Assembly (NCBI RefSeq): GCF_014655595.1
Contig: NZ_BNBL01000007.1
Coordinates: forward strand, 139,909-203,908
Direction: 5' to 3'
Length of the DNA stretch: 64,000 nt
From: Streptomyces griseocarneus
GTDB lineage: Bacteria; Actinomycetota; Actinomycetes; Streptomycetales; Streptomycetaceae
Part shown: one piece after another, positions 17,028-25,720 of the stretch
Position numbering within the stretch: the stretch's first letter is position 1
How the letters are laid out: every line of letters starts with the position of its first letter
Notes under the pieces: generated by a model
What the model was told of the DNA's origin: nothing
The model's input: the letters and a program-made list of their open reading frames with translations, nothing else
Databases searched by the model: none
Made by a program: the position numbers and the translations under genes

Positions 17028-18068
17028 ATGAACCGGCCAAAAATGCGGCGCAGGACGCTGTTCAGGCGCGTCGCGGTGCGCATCGCGCTCGGCCTCGCCC
17101 TGCTGGTGCTGATACCCGTGGTAACGGCGGGCAGCGCGCTGCGCGCCTCGTACGCGGGCTCGCCCGCCCACGACGCGGTCACGCGCGGCAGGGACGCCAT
17201 CTGGCTGGGGCACGCCTGGATCGACGGCCGCCGCGGCGAGGCCGACCTGGCCCGCCTGAAGCGGCGGATCGGGGACACGGGCATCCGCGACCTGTACGTG
17301 CACGCCGGCCCGCTCGAGCACGACGGCACGCTGCCCGCCTCGGCGTACCGCAACGCCGCCTGGCTCATCGCGGCCGTGCACCGCGAGCTGCCGGGCGTGC
17401 GGGTGCAGGCGTGGCTGGGCAACAAGCTGGTGACCGGGCCGGACGGCGCGGGGCTGTGGCTGGGCTCGCCGGCCGCCCGCGCCGCCGTGGTGACCTCCGC
17501 GCGCCAGGTGATGCGGGCGGGCTTCGCGGGCGTGCACGTGGACGTCGAGCCGGTGCCCAGCGGCGACGCGGACTTCCTCGCCCTGCTCGACGCCCTCCGC
17601 CCGGCCGTGCGGTCCGCCGGCGGGGTGCTGTCGGTGGCCGCCCAGCAGATCGACCCGCTGCCCTCGATGCACAGCGCGGCCCGCGTGATGGGCAGCAAGA
17701 AGTGGTGGACCCAGAGCTACTTCGGCAAGGTCGCCCGCCGGGTGGACCAGATCGCCGTCATGTCGTACGACACCGCGCTCCCGTGGGAGAACCTCTACGG
17801 CGGCTACGTGGCGCGGCAGACGGCACTCGCCCTCCAGGCGGCCCCGGCGACGACGGACCTGCTGATGGGCCTGCCCTTCTACCACACCGACAACTGGGGC
17901 CATCAGAGCCGGGCCGAGACCGCGGCGGCCGCCGTGCGCGGCGCCCGGCTGGGCCTGAGCCGCGAGGACCACGGCCGGCAGCGGTTCGGGATGGCCCTGT
18001 ACGTGGACTTCGCGGCGACCGAGGCGGACTGGCGTGCCTACCGCGGCGAATGGGGCGTGCGTGGCTGA
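17028..18068 (+). CDS. Membrane-anchored GH18-like TIM-barrel protein
   Basis: 346 residues from ATG 17028 (AGAGGGGG upstream). The N-terminus is Arg-rich and followed by one hydrophobic segment (about 17-36), which could be an uncleaved anchor or a signal. The remainder resembles the glycoside hydrolase 18 barrel: the strand-4 motif GFAGVHVDVEPV has the Asp-x-Glu core, and VMSYDTALP and the late GMALYVDF strands follow in family order. The usual DGxDxDxE is reduced to VHVDVE, so catalysis on chitin-like substrates is uncertain. It lies outside the glycerol operon, behind its terminator. The role is unknown. Confidence 0.65.
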   Translation: MNRPKMRRRTLFRRVAVRIALGLALLVLIPVVTAGSALRASYAGSPAHDAVTRGRDAIWLGHAWIDGRRGEADLARLKRRIGDTGIRDLYVHAGPLEHDGTLPASAYRNAAWLIAAVHRELPGVRVQAWLGNKLVTGPDGAGLWLGSPAARAAVVTSARQVMRAGFAGVHVDVEPVPSGDADFLALLDALRPAVRSAGGVLSVAAQQIDPLPSMHSAARVMGSKKWWTQSYFGKVARRVDQIAVMSYDTALPWENLYGGYVARQTALALQAAPATTDLLMGLPFYHTDNWGHQSRAETAAAAVRGARLGLSREDHGRQRFGMALYVDFAATEADWRAYRGEWGVRG

Positions 18069-18211
18069 AAGGCCTCCCCCTCGGGGGCTGCGAAGGGGGG
18101 TCGTCGAAGTCGTAGGCTTGGGGCACACACAAGACAACCGCAACTGCACGGAACGGCAACCGGCGACACCCTGGACATCCGAGGGGCAGGCCGGTCGGAA
18201 GGAGGCGCTGG

Positions 18212-19252
18212 GTGATCGAGCTTGAGGGGGTTCCCGAGCTGATCGACCCGGTGATGATCTGTGCCTTCGAGGGCTGGAACGACGCCGGTGACGCCGCCTC
18301 CAGCGCGGTCGCGCATCTGGACCGGGAATGGAAGGGCGAGGTCTTCGCCGCGCTCGACGCGGAGGACTACTACGACTTCCAGGTCAACCGGCCGACGGTC
18401 TGGCTGGACGGCGGTGTCCGCAAGATCACCTGGCCGACCACCCGGCTCTCCGTGGTGCGCACCGGCGGCGACAAGGGCGCGCCGCGCGACCTCGTCCTCG
18501 TGCGCGGCATCGAACCGAGCATGCGCTGGCGCTCGTTCTGCAACGAGATCCTGGGCTTCGCCCACGAGCTGGGCGTGGAGATGGTGGTGATCCTGGGCTC
18601 GCTGCTCGGGGACACCCCGCACACCCGGCCCGTTCCGGTCAGCGGCGTGACCTCCGACCCGGACCTGGCGCGGACCCTGGACCTGGAGGAGTCCCGCTAC
18701 GAGGGCCCCACCGGCATCGTCGGCGTCCTCCAGGAGGCGTGCACCCACGCCGGCGTCCCGGCGGTGAGCCTGTGGGCGGCCGTCCCGCACTACGTCTCCC
18801 AGCCGCCGAACCCGAAGGCCACCCTGGCCCTGCTCAACCGCCTCGAGGACCTGATCGACCTGCGCGTCCCGCAGGGCGAGCTCCCCGAGGACGCGCGGGC
18901 CTGGCAGCTGGGCGTGGACCAGCTGGCCGCCGAGGACAGCGAAGTCGCCGAGTACGTCCAGTCGCTGGAGGAGGCGCGGGACACCGCGGACCTGCCGGAG
19001 GCCTCCGGCGAGGCCATCGCCCGGGAGTTCGAGCGCTACCTGCGCCGCCGCGACGGACAGCCGGGCCAGCCCGGCCAGGGCGGGGGGCTGGCGGCGGAGC
19101 CGGGCCTGGCCGAGGGCGGCCGGGACGCCTCGTACCTCAGGGACACCACGAGCGGCCGTACGCGGCCGCCCAGGCCCTCCGCGAAGGACGAGGACGAGGG
19201 CGCGTCCGAGGGCCCCGAGCGGGGCCAGGACGGCCCGAAGGACGAGGACTGA
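18212..19252 (+). CDS. PAC2 family (proteasome assembly chaperone-like) protein
   Basis: 346 residues from GTG 18212, with GGAAGGAGG 6-14 bases upstream. The N-terminal VPELIDPVMICAFEGWNDAG and the downstream GxxxGDTPHTRPVPVSG belong to the PAC2 domain (about 1-270), named for the eukaryotic proteasome assembly chaperone. The last 80 residues are Gly/Glu-rich and look disordered. The role of PAC2 proteins in actinobacteria has not been settled. The proteasome genes lie 10 kb away, so a functional link is possible, but there is no operon link. A HAD gene follows after about 140 bases. Confidence 0.8.
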   Translation: MIELEGVPELIDPVMICAFEGWNDAGDAASSAVAHLDREWKGEVFAALDAEDYYDFQVNRPTVWLDGGVRKITWPTTRLSVVRTGGDKGAPRDLVLVRGIEPSMRWRSFCNEILGFAHELGVEMVVILGSLLGDTPHTRPVPVSGVTSDPDLARTLDLEESRYEGPTGIVGVLQEACTHAGVPAVSLWAAVPHYVSQPPNPKATLALLNRLEDLIDLRVPQGELPEDARAWQLGVDQLAAEDSEVAEYVQSLEEARDTADLPEASGEAIAREFERYLRRRDGQPGQPGQGGGLAAEPGLAEGGRDASYLRDTTSGRTRPPRPSAKDEDEGASEGPERGQDGPKDED

Positions 19253-19393
19253 CCCTCCCGTCCCGGCTTTCGCGGTTTTTTGACGCGACGCACCGTAACG
19301 GTCCGCCGTACACTTGTCTGCCCGGTGAAGGCCGGTTCACCGCCCCGTACGGGGCTGGGGGACCGGCCTTCTCGTCCCCCAGGAGGTGTGCGG

Positions 19394-20086
19394 ATGACCA
19401 GCAGCATTCCCGCTGTCGATAACCGTCCGGAAGCATCGGCCCTGCAGGCCGTCCTGCTCGACATGGACGGCACGCTGGTCGACACCGAGGGTTTCTGGTG
19501 GGAGGTCGAAGTCGCGGTCTTCGCCGAGCTGGGGCACCAGCTGCTGGAGGAGTGGCGCGAGGTCGTCGTCGGCGGCCCGATGGCGCGCAGCGCCTCCTTC
19601 CTGATCAAGGCCACCGGCGCGCGGATCGCGCTGGCCGAGCTGTCCGCCCTGCTCAACAGCCGCTTCTCCGAGATGATCGTCCGCGGGGTGCCGCTGATGC
19701 CGGGCGCACGGCGGCTGCTGGCCGAGCTGGCCGCGCACTCGGTGCCGACGGCGCTGGTCTCGGCCTCGCACCGGGAGATCATCGACCGGGTGCTGCACAG
19801 CCTGGGCCCGCAGCACTTCACGCTCACCGTCGCGGGCGACGAGATCGCCCGGACCAAGCCGCACCCCGACCCGTATCTGCTGGCCGCCGCCCGGCTGGGC
19901 GTGGACCCCGCGCGCTGTGCGGTGGTGGAGGACACCCTCACGGGCGTGACGGCGGCCGAGGCGGCCGGCTGCCGGGTGGTGGCGGTGCCCTCGGTGGCGC
20001 CGATCCCGCCGGCCGTGGGCCGTACGGTCGTGGGCTCGCTGGAAGAAGTCGACTTGTCTTTTCTGCGGGGCCTGATCAAGGTCTGA
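19394..20086 (+). CDS. HAD-superfamily hydrolase (beta-phosphoglucomutase-like)
   Basis: 230 residues from ATG 19394, which has AGGAGGT 7-13 bases upstream. Motif I LLDMDGTLVD supplies the nucleophile Asp23 and acid Asp25. The Ser/Thr of motif II lies in ALVSAS, the Lys in RTKPHPDPYL, and motif IV in VVEDTLTG. The four-helix cap between motifs I and II is the subclass IA type used by phosphoglycolate phosphatase and beta-phosphoglucomutase. It should dephosphorylate or isomerise a small phosphate ester. The substrate cannot be assigned. Confidence 0.82.
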   Translation: MTSSIPAVDNRPEASALQAVLLDMDGTLVDTEGFWWEVEVAVFAELGHQLLEEWREVVVGGPMARSASFLIKATGARIALAELSALLNSRFSEMIVRGVPLMPGARRLLAELAAHSVPTALVSASHREIIDRVLHSLGPQHFTLTVAGDEIARTKPHPDPYLLAAARLGVDPARCAVVEDTLTGVTAAEAAGCRVVAVPSVAPIPPAVGRTVVGSLEEVDLSFLRGLIKV

Positions 20087-20545
20087 GCTCCCGCGGAAGG
20101 TGCTCACGGGAATGCACCGGCGCATGCACTGAGCGTGCGGCGCCGGAATGACCAAGAACTCTTAGCGTTTGATCGATTGTTTTCCGTGACGAATGCGGCG
20201 GCTGAATTCACACGGTCGGCCGGGGAATCGCGCACGTGACGTTCGTCACCGGATCCGAAGTCCGCGCGTCGGCTTGCATCGGCCCGAGAGGGCGTTCCCG
20301 GGGGTTGAAGCGCGCCCTTGTGTCCCGTTTGATCATCTCGTGCCGGAATCGTTCCGGCGTCCGGATATCGGACATTCACCTGCCGTTATCGCGGCGTGAT
20401 TTTGCGTCGAGTTCGACCTGTTCCGGGGGCGGCGGCCGCGCGCACTAATCTTTTCGCGAGAACTTCACGACTGCCCGTATGACCAGCACATCGACTATCG
20501 GTAGGGTCCGGGCAGTCGAACGCACCACAGGGAGAACCCCAGACA
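20087..20545 (+). other. 459-base intergenic region before the substrate-binding protein genes
   Basis: No credible gene. The stretch about 20150-20220 is clearly less GC-rich than its surroundings. A perfect 7-bp hairpin (20342-20358, GCCGGAA/TTCCGGC) lies in the middle. A TAGGGT -10-like box (20502-20507) and a GGGAG ribosome site precede the next start. The region is unusually long for this gene-dense neighbourhood and could hold several promoters or a small RNA, which I cannot show. Confidence 0.4.
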
Positions 20546-22141
20546 ATGAACCGCAAGACGTTGGTCCTGCCGATCGTGGCAGGCCTGCTGGCCCCCGCTC
20601 TCGTCGCCTGTGGCGGGGGCGAGGGATCCGGTGGGAACAAGGCCATCGTCATCGGCACGACCGACCGGTTCGAGGAGACCACCGACGCCCCGGCGCCGTT
20701 CGACCCTGCCGCCGCGTACGACATCGGCGCCTGGAACGTCCTCCACAGCACTTTCCAGACGCTGCTGCGCCTGCCCCGCTCCGGCACCGACCCGGTCGGT
20801 GACGCCGCCGAGAAGTGCGCGTTCGGCGACCGCAAGAACGAGCAGCTCCGCTGCACGCTGCGCAGCGGCCTGAAGTTCTCCAACGGGCACGCGCTCACCG
20901 CCGAGGACGTCAAGTTCTCCATCGACCGCGCCCGGGTCATCAACTTCGAGAACGGCCCGGTCTCCCTGCTCAGCAACATCGACAAGGTGGAGACCCCGAG
21001 CGAGCTCGAGGTGGTCTTCCACCTCAAGTCGCCCGACGCCACCTTCCCGCAGAAGATCGCCACCCCGGCCGCCGCCATCGTCGACAGCGAGTCGTACCGG
21101 AAGGACAAGCTGGACACCGGCTTCAGGACCGTCGGCTCCGGCCCGTACACCCTGAAGACCGAGGCCAAGGACGGCCGGGTGGTCAAGGCGACGTTCAGTA
21201 AGAACGGGAGCTACAAGGGCTCCGTGAAGGTGCAGAACGACAAGGTCGAGATGCGCTTCTACGACGACGCCGCGTCGATGGAGAAGGCGCTCAAGAGCGG
21301 CGACATCGACATCATGAACCGCGCCCTGCTCCCCGAGCAGATCGGCCGGCTGCGCACCGCCACGGACCAGGGCGTCCGCCTGCTGGAGTCGCCCGGCCAG
21401 GAGATCAGCTACCTCGCCTTCAACACCGAGGACCCGGCGGTGAAGCCCAAGGCCGTGCGCCAGGCCATGGCCCAGCTGGTCGACCGCCAGGCGCTGGCCC
21501 GCGACGACTACAAGCGCACGAGCGAGCCGCTGTACTCCCTGGTGCCCAGCGGGATCGCCGGCCACCAGAACTCCTTCTCCAACAAGTACGGCGAGCCCAG
21601 CGTCGAGAAGGCCCGCGCCCTGCTGAAGGCCGCGAACATCACCACTCCGGTGCCGCTGACCCTCACGTACACCACCGACCACTACGGTGAGACGACGGAG
21701 AAGGTCTTCAAGTCGCTGCAGAAGCAGCTCAACGGCAGCGGTCTCTTCGACGCCAAGGTGCAGGGCGTGAAGTGGGCGGACTTCCGCCCCGAGGCGGCCA
21801 AGGGCAAGTACGCCGTCTACGGCATGGGCTGGTTCCCCGACTTCCCGGACCCGGACAACTTCATCGCCCCGTTCGTCGGCAAGGACAACTTCCTCTCCTC
21901 GCCCTACCGCAACTCCAAGATCTCCAACGAGCTGATCCCGCAGTCCCGCGAGGCCGCGCAGCGTGACGCGGCCGCCAAGTACTTCCAGCAGGCCGCGGAC
22001 ATCCTCGCCGAGGACGTGCCGGTGCTGCCGCTGTGGCAGGGCAAGCAGTACGTCGCGGTGCGGGAGAAGATCACCGGTGCGGAGTGGGCGCTGAACTCCG
22101 CCTCCGAGCTGCAGCCGTGGGAGCTCACCCGCGGCGCCTGA
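20546..22141 (+). CDS. Peptide-type ABC transporter substrate-binding lipoprotein (SBP family 5)
   Basis: 531 residues. A lipoprotein signal ends in LVAC (Cys22), so the mature protein is tethered to the outside of the membrane. The body is a cluster C binding protein of the DppA/OppA type: LKFSNGHALTAEDVKFSIDR, ATFPQKIATPAA and DFPDPDNFIAPF are characteristic. It should capture oligopeptides or a related amide-bearing solute. No permease or ATPase gene lies next to it. The gene after it is a paralogue of the same type (about 85 bases away), so this is a tandem duplication of orphan receptors. Confidence 0.88.
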   Translation: MNRKTLVLPIVAGLLAPALVACGGGEGSGGNKAIVIGTTDRFEETTDAPAPFDPAAAYDIGAWNVLHSTFQTLLRLPRSGTDPVGDAAEKCAFGDRKNEQLRCTLRSGLKFSNGHALTAEDVKFSIDRARVINFENGPVSLLSNIDKVETPSELEVVFHLKSPDATFPQKIATPAAAIVDSESYRKDKLDTGFRTVGSGPYTLKTEAKDGRVVKATFSKNGSYKGSVKVQNDKVEMRFYDDAASMEKALKSGDIDIMNRALLPEQIGRLRTATDQGVRLLESPGQEISYLAFNTEDPAVKPKAVRQAMAQLVDRQALARDDYKRTSEPLYSLVPSGIAGHQNSFSNKYGEPSVEKARALLKAANITTPVPLTLTYTTDHYGETTEKVFKSLQKQLNGSGLFDAKVQGVKWADFRPEAAKGKYAVYGMGWFPDFPDPDNFIAPFVGKDNFLSSPYRNSKISNELIPQSREAAQRDAAAKYFQQAADILAEDVPVLPLWQGKQYVAVREKITGAEWALNSASELQPWELTRGA

Positions 22142-22241
22142 CGGCCCGGCGCCACCCCGACCGAACCACCAACGCAAGTCCAGTTTCACCGGTTTCACCC
22201 GATGGTCTCTTCTGCGATCAAGAACTGTGAGGAAAGTGCAC

Positions 22242-23840
22242 GTGAGGAAACGTGACCAGTGGCTCGCCGCCCCGCTCGGCGCGGGGCTTGCCGCCGCCCT
22301 GCTGAGCGGGTGCGGATCGGAAGACGGCAGCGGGGCCGGCACCGGGCAGTCGGTGGTCATGGGCATGTCGGACGAGGTGCTCTCCACCGACCCGGCATCC
22401 GGTTACGACCCGGGTTCCTGGCTGCTCTTCAACAACGTCTTCCAGTCGCTGATGAGCTTCCCCAAGGGAAGCACCACTCCGCAGCCGGACGCCGCCAAGA
22501 GCTGCAAGTTCAAGGACGACACCAGCACGGTCTACGAGTGCACGCTGGTGGAGGGGCTGAAGTTCAGCAACGGCCACGACCTCACCTCCGAGGACGTCGC
22601 CTACTCCTTCCGCCGCACGCTGAAGATCAACGACAAGAACGGTCCGGCGTCGACCATGCTGTCGACGATCAAGAACATCAAGACGCCGGACGACGCGACC
22701 GTCGTCTTCGAGCTCAAGCGCTCGGACGCGACCTTCCCGCAGAAGATCGCCTCCGGTGCCGGCTCGATCGTGGACCACACGGAGTACCCGAAGGACAAGC
22801 TCCGCACCGACGGCAAGGCCGTGGGCTCCGGGGTCTACAAGCTGGACTCCTTCGACAAGAAGACCAAGGCCGTCTTCAAGCCCAACGGCTCCTACAAGGG
22901 CCCGGCCACGCTGCAGAACAGCGGCATGACCCTCAAGTTCTTCGACGGCAAGCAGGACGAGCTCAAGGCCGCCGTGCAGAAGGGCGACGTGGACCTGGCC
23001 TACCGAGGCCTGGCCATCAAGGACATCGCCGACATCGAGGCCGCCGGCGCCGGCGACAAGGGCAGCCTCAAGGTGATCGAGGGCACCAGTGCGGAGGTCC
23101 AGCACCTGGTCTTCAACACCAAGGACTCGGTGGTCGGCAAGGTAGGCGTCCGCAAGGCCATCGCCTACACCATCGACCGCTCCACGCTCGTGCGCGACGT
23201 CTACAAGCGCACCGCCGAGCCGCTGTACTCCGTGGTCCCCAGCGGCATCACCGGCCACCGGACGCCGTTCTTCGACGTCTACGGCGACCGCCCGCAGCCC
23301 GACAAGGCCGCCGCGGCCATCAAGTCGGCGGGCATCTCCGGCAAGGTCAAGCTCACCCTGTGGGCCACCCCGGTGCGTTACGGCCCGGCGACCGTGGCCG
23401 AGTTCAAGGAGATCGCCAAGCAGCTCAACGCCAGCGGCCTCTTCGAGGCCGACGTGCAGAGCGTGCCGTTCGACCAGTACGAGAAGGACATCGCCGCCGG
23501 CAAGTACGGCGTCTACGTCAAGGGCTGGGTCCCCGACTACCCGGACCCCGACAACTTCACCGCGCCGTTCTTCGGCGAGGACAACGTGCTGGCGAACAAC
23601 TACCAGTCCAAGGAGATAGCCGGCATCCTGCCGACGACCGCCGCCCAGGGCAGCCGTGCCGCGACCGTCGCCGACTTCACCAAGGTGCAGAACGCCGTCG
23701 CCCAGGACGTGCCGGTGCTGCCGCTGTGGCAGGGCAAGCAGTACGCGGTGGCCAACGAGCGGATCTCCGGTCTGCAGTGGACCCTCGACGCCTCGACCGT
23801 CTTCCGATTCTGGGAGATCAGCAAGGGCGCCAAGGAGTAG
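22242..23840 (+). CDS. Second peptide-type substrate-binding lipoprotein
   Basis: 532 residues from GTG 22242, chosen because GAGGAAA lies 6 bases upstream; an in-frame GTG at 22227 has no site. The lipobox is LLSGC (Cys24). It is homologous along its length to the preceding gene, sharing LKFSNGHDLTSEDVAYSF, ATFPQKIA and PDYPDPDNFTAPFFG and a near-identical C-terminal VLPLWQGKQY. The ligand-contacting middle differs more, which suggests divergence in specificity after duplication. No permease or ATPase gene is adjacent, so both must use a transporter encoded elsewhere or act as sensors. Confidence 0.88.
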   Translation: MRKRDQWLAAPLGAGLAAALLSGCGSEDGSGAGTGQSVVMGMSDEVLSTDPASGYDPGSWLLFNNVFQSLMSFPKGSTTPQPDAAKSCKFKDDTSTVYECTLVEGLKFSNGHDLTSEDVAYSFRRTLKINDKNGPASTMLSTIKNIKTPDDATVVFELKRSDATFPQKIASGAGSIVDHTEYPKDKLRTDGKAVGSGVYKLDSFDKKTKAVFKPNGSYKGPATLQNSGMTLKFFDGKQDELKAAVQKGDVDLAYRGLAIKDIADIEAAGAGDKGSLKVIEGTSAEVQHLVFNTKDSVVGKVGVRKAIAYTIDRSTLVRDVYKRTAEPLYSVVPSGITGHRTPFFDVYGDRPQPDKAAAAIKSAGISGKVKLTLWATPVRYGPATVAEFKEIAKQLNASGLFEADVQSVPFDQYEKDIAAGKYGVYVKGWVPDYPDPDNFTAPFFGEDNVLANNYQSKEIAGILPTTAAQGSRAATVADFTKVQNAVAQDVPVLPLWQGKQYAVANERISGLQWTLDASTVFRFWEISKGAKE

Positions 23841-23856
23841 CACTCCCCGTCGACGC

Positions 23857-23899
23857 GACGACGCCCCGGCACACGGTCATCGTGTGCCGGGGCGTCGTC
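23857..23899. terminator. Convergent terminator between receptor gene and response regulator
   Basis: Perfect 19-bp stem (23857-23875 against 23881-23899) with a GTCAT loop. It starts 17 bases after the plus-strand stop and lies 79 bases after the stop of the minus-strand regulator, so it can serve both. Confidence 0.88.
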
Positions 23900-23908
23900 A
23901 CGTTCCGG

Positions 23909-23963
23909 GCCTTGAGGCTTCACGCCGTCAGGGTTCGGGCCGTCAGGGCTCGCGCCTTCAGGG
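23909..23963. repeat. 15-bp tandem repeat, about four units
   Basis: Units start at 23909, 23924, 23939 and 23954. The last three share GCCGTCAGGG (third copy GCCTTCAGGG) followed by five variable bases, and the first is degenerate. The repeat lies in the short gap between the convergent terminator and the response-regulator stop. Confidence 0.6.
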
Positions 23964-23977
23964 GGCGTACGGCCGGG

Positions 23978-24649
23978 TCACTGCGCCCCGGGACGCACCA
24001 GTCCGCTCTCGTAGGCGTAGACCGCCGCCTGCACCCGGTCCCGCAGGCCCAGCTTGGTCAGCACGTGCCCCACATGCGTCTTGACCGTCGTCTCGCTGAC
24101 GAAGAGGTCCGCCGCGATCTCGGCGTTCGACAGGCCACGGGCCACCAGCTTGAGCACCTCGACCTCACGGTCGGTCAGCGTGTGCAGCGTGTCCGGCAGC
24201 GGCTCCTCGCCCGACGGCAGATGCCCGGCGTACTTGTCCAGCAGCCGCCGCGTGATGCTCGGCGCCAGCATCGCCTCGCCGCCCGCCACCACCCGGATCG
24301 CCTGCACCAGCTCATGGGCGGGCGCGTCCTTGAGCAGGAAGCCGCTGGCCCCCGCCCGCAGCGCCTCGACCACGTACTCGTCGAGGTCGAAGGTGGTGAG
24401 CACCAGCACCTTCGCCGGACCGTCGCGCTCCGGGCCGGTGATCTGACGGGTCGCCTCGACGCCGTCCATGCGGGGCATCCGGATGTCCATCAGCACCACA
24501 TCGGGCTGCAGGGCGCGGACCTGGTCGAGAGCCTGCAGACCGTCTCCGGCCTCCCCGACGACCGCGAGGTCCTGCTCGGCCTCCAGGATCATGCGGAAGC
24601 CGGTGCGCAGCAGAGGCTGGTCGTCGACCAACAGGACGCGGATCGCCAC
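23978..24649 (-). CDS. NarL/LuxR-type response regulator
   Basis: 223 residues. The receiver domain (1-about 125) carries the acidic pair in LLVDDQ, the phospho-acceptor Asp55 (VLMDIRMP), and Thr and Lys in LTTFD and LLKDA. The C-terminal LuxR helix-turn-helix (about 155-220, LTDREVEVLKLVARGLSNAEIA) binds DNA. All phosphorylation residues are intact. No histidine kinase is encoded nearby, so its partner is elsewhere. The neighbours (peptide receptors downstream, a nuclease upstream) do not reveal the regulon. Confidence 0.93.
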   Translation of the reverse strand: MAIRVLLVDDQPLLRTGFRMILEAEQDLAVVGEAGDGLQALDQVRALQPDVVLMDIRMPRMDGVEATRQITGPERDGPAKVLVLTTFDLDEYVVEALRAGASGFLLKDAPAHELVQAIRVVAGGEAMLAPSITRRLLDKYAGHLPSGEEPLPDTLHTLTDREVEVLKLVARGLSNAEIAADLFVSETTVKTHVGHVLTKLGLRDRVQAAVYAYESGLVRPGAQ

Positions 24650-24664
24650 AGGAGAACTCCTTCG

Positions 24665-25594
24665 CTAGACCGCGTCCATTCTGCCCTGCGCCCCGTCGGC
24701 CGGGGCAGCCGGACCGTCGTCCGGCGCCGAACGCGGCACCGGGACGGGCAGCGGATACGGCGGGGGAGTGCCGCCGAATTCCGGGCAGAGCGCCTGGTGG
24801 TCGCACCAGCCGCACAGCTTCGTCGGCCGCGGCCGCCAGTCGCCGGTGTCGGTGGCCAGCGAGATCGCCTCCCACAGCGCGCGCAGCTTGCGCTCCACCG
24901 CCAGCAGCTCCGCCTCCACCGGGTCGTACGTCAGCACGTCGCCGCTGCCCAGGTAGACCAGCTGCAGGCGGCGCGGGATCCGGCCCCTGAGCCGCCACAT
25001 CACCAGGGCGTAGAACATCATCTGGAACAGCGGGGTGTCCCGGTACCGCGGGGCGGGGGCCTTGCCGGTCTTGTAGTCCACGATGCGCACGTCGCCCGAG
25101 GGGGTCACGTCCACCCGGTCGACGATGCCGCGCAGCTTCAGCCCCGAGTCCAGCACCGTCTCCACGAACAGCTCCCGTTCGGCGGGCTCCAGCCGCGTGG
25201 GGTCCTCGAGCGTGAACCACCGCTCGACCAGCCGCTCCGCGTCCGCCAGCCACGTCGCGAGCCGGTCGGCGTCCTGGCTGCCGTCCTCCCGAAGGAACAG
25301 CTCCGCCAGCTCCGGCCGGGATCCCAGCAGCCTCTCCCACTCGCCCGGGACCAGGTCCCTGGCCCGCGGCGCGGTCCGCTCGGCCGCCGGGGCGTCGAAG
25401 AGCCGCTCGAGCACCGCGTGCACCACCGTGCCCCGGGTGGCCGCCGCGCTCGGCTTCTCCGGGAGCTTGTCGATCACCCGGAAGCGGTAGAGCAGCGGAC
25501 ACTGCATGAAGTCGGCCGCGCGCGACGGCGACAGCGAGGCCGGGCGCGCGGCGGCGGGCGCCGGGGCGGCGGAGGGCTCGGGAGCGGTATCCAT
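24665..25594 (-). CDS. RecB-family PD-(D/E)XK nuclease with probable iron-sulfur cluster
   Basis: 309 residues from ATG 25594. The AddB/Cas4-type core is present in order: His59 (GTVVHAVLERL), Asp159 (GIVDRVD), Asp173-Lys175 (IVDYKTGK), and Gln191/Tyr195 of the QxxxY motif. Cys32, Cys261, Cys264 and Cys270 match the 1+3 cysteine arrangement that holds a 4Fe-4S cluster in AddB, Cas4 and related nucleases. It has no helicase domain, so it is a stand-alone exonuclease-type protein, probably in DNA repair. It is not near any CRISPR array. The ribosome site is poor, and a short leader is likely. It diverges from the site-2 protease gene. Confidence 0.85.
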   Translation of the reverse strand: MDTAPEPSAAPAPAAARPASLSPSRAADFMQCPLLYRFRVIDKLPEKPSAAATRGTVVHAVLERLFDAPAAERTAPRARDLVPGEWERLLGSRPELAELFLREDGSQDADRLATWLADAERLVERWFTLEDPTRLEPAERELFVETVLDSGLKLRGIVDRVDVTPSGDVRIVDYKTGKAPAPRYRDTPLFQMMFYALVMWRLRGRIPRRLQLVYLGSGDVLTYDPVEAELLAVERKLRALWEAISLATDTGDWRPRPTKLCGWCDHQALCPEFGGTPPPYPLPVPVPRSAPDDGPAAPADGAQGRMDAV

Positions 25595-25720
25595 GACACA
25601 AACCCTACGGCCGGTCACTGACAGTCGGCCGCATACCATCGACGGTAGACCCCTTCGCACTGCATGATCGTAAGAATGCACCACGTGGGTGCGAATGACC
25701 GGATCGGACGAGGGGACACC

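Noticed and set aside
15120..18149. A 1009-codon minus-strand open frame over glpD and the GH18-like gene
   Set aside because: Antisense shadow of two supported genes, with no ribosome site and no recognisable domain.
22227..22241. GTG 22227 as start of the second receptor gene
   Set aside because: It has no ribosome site. GTG 22242 has GAGGAAA at proper spacing and leaves a normal lipoprotein signal.
24665..25594. Cas4 as part of a CRISPR-Cas system
   Set aside because: The nuclease resembles Cas4/AddB, but no other cas gene or repeat array is present.
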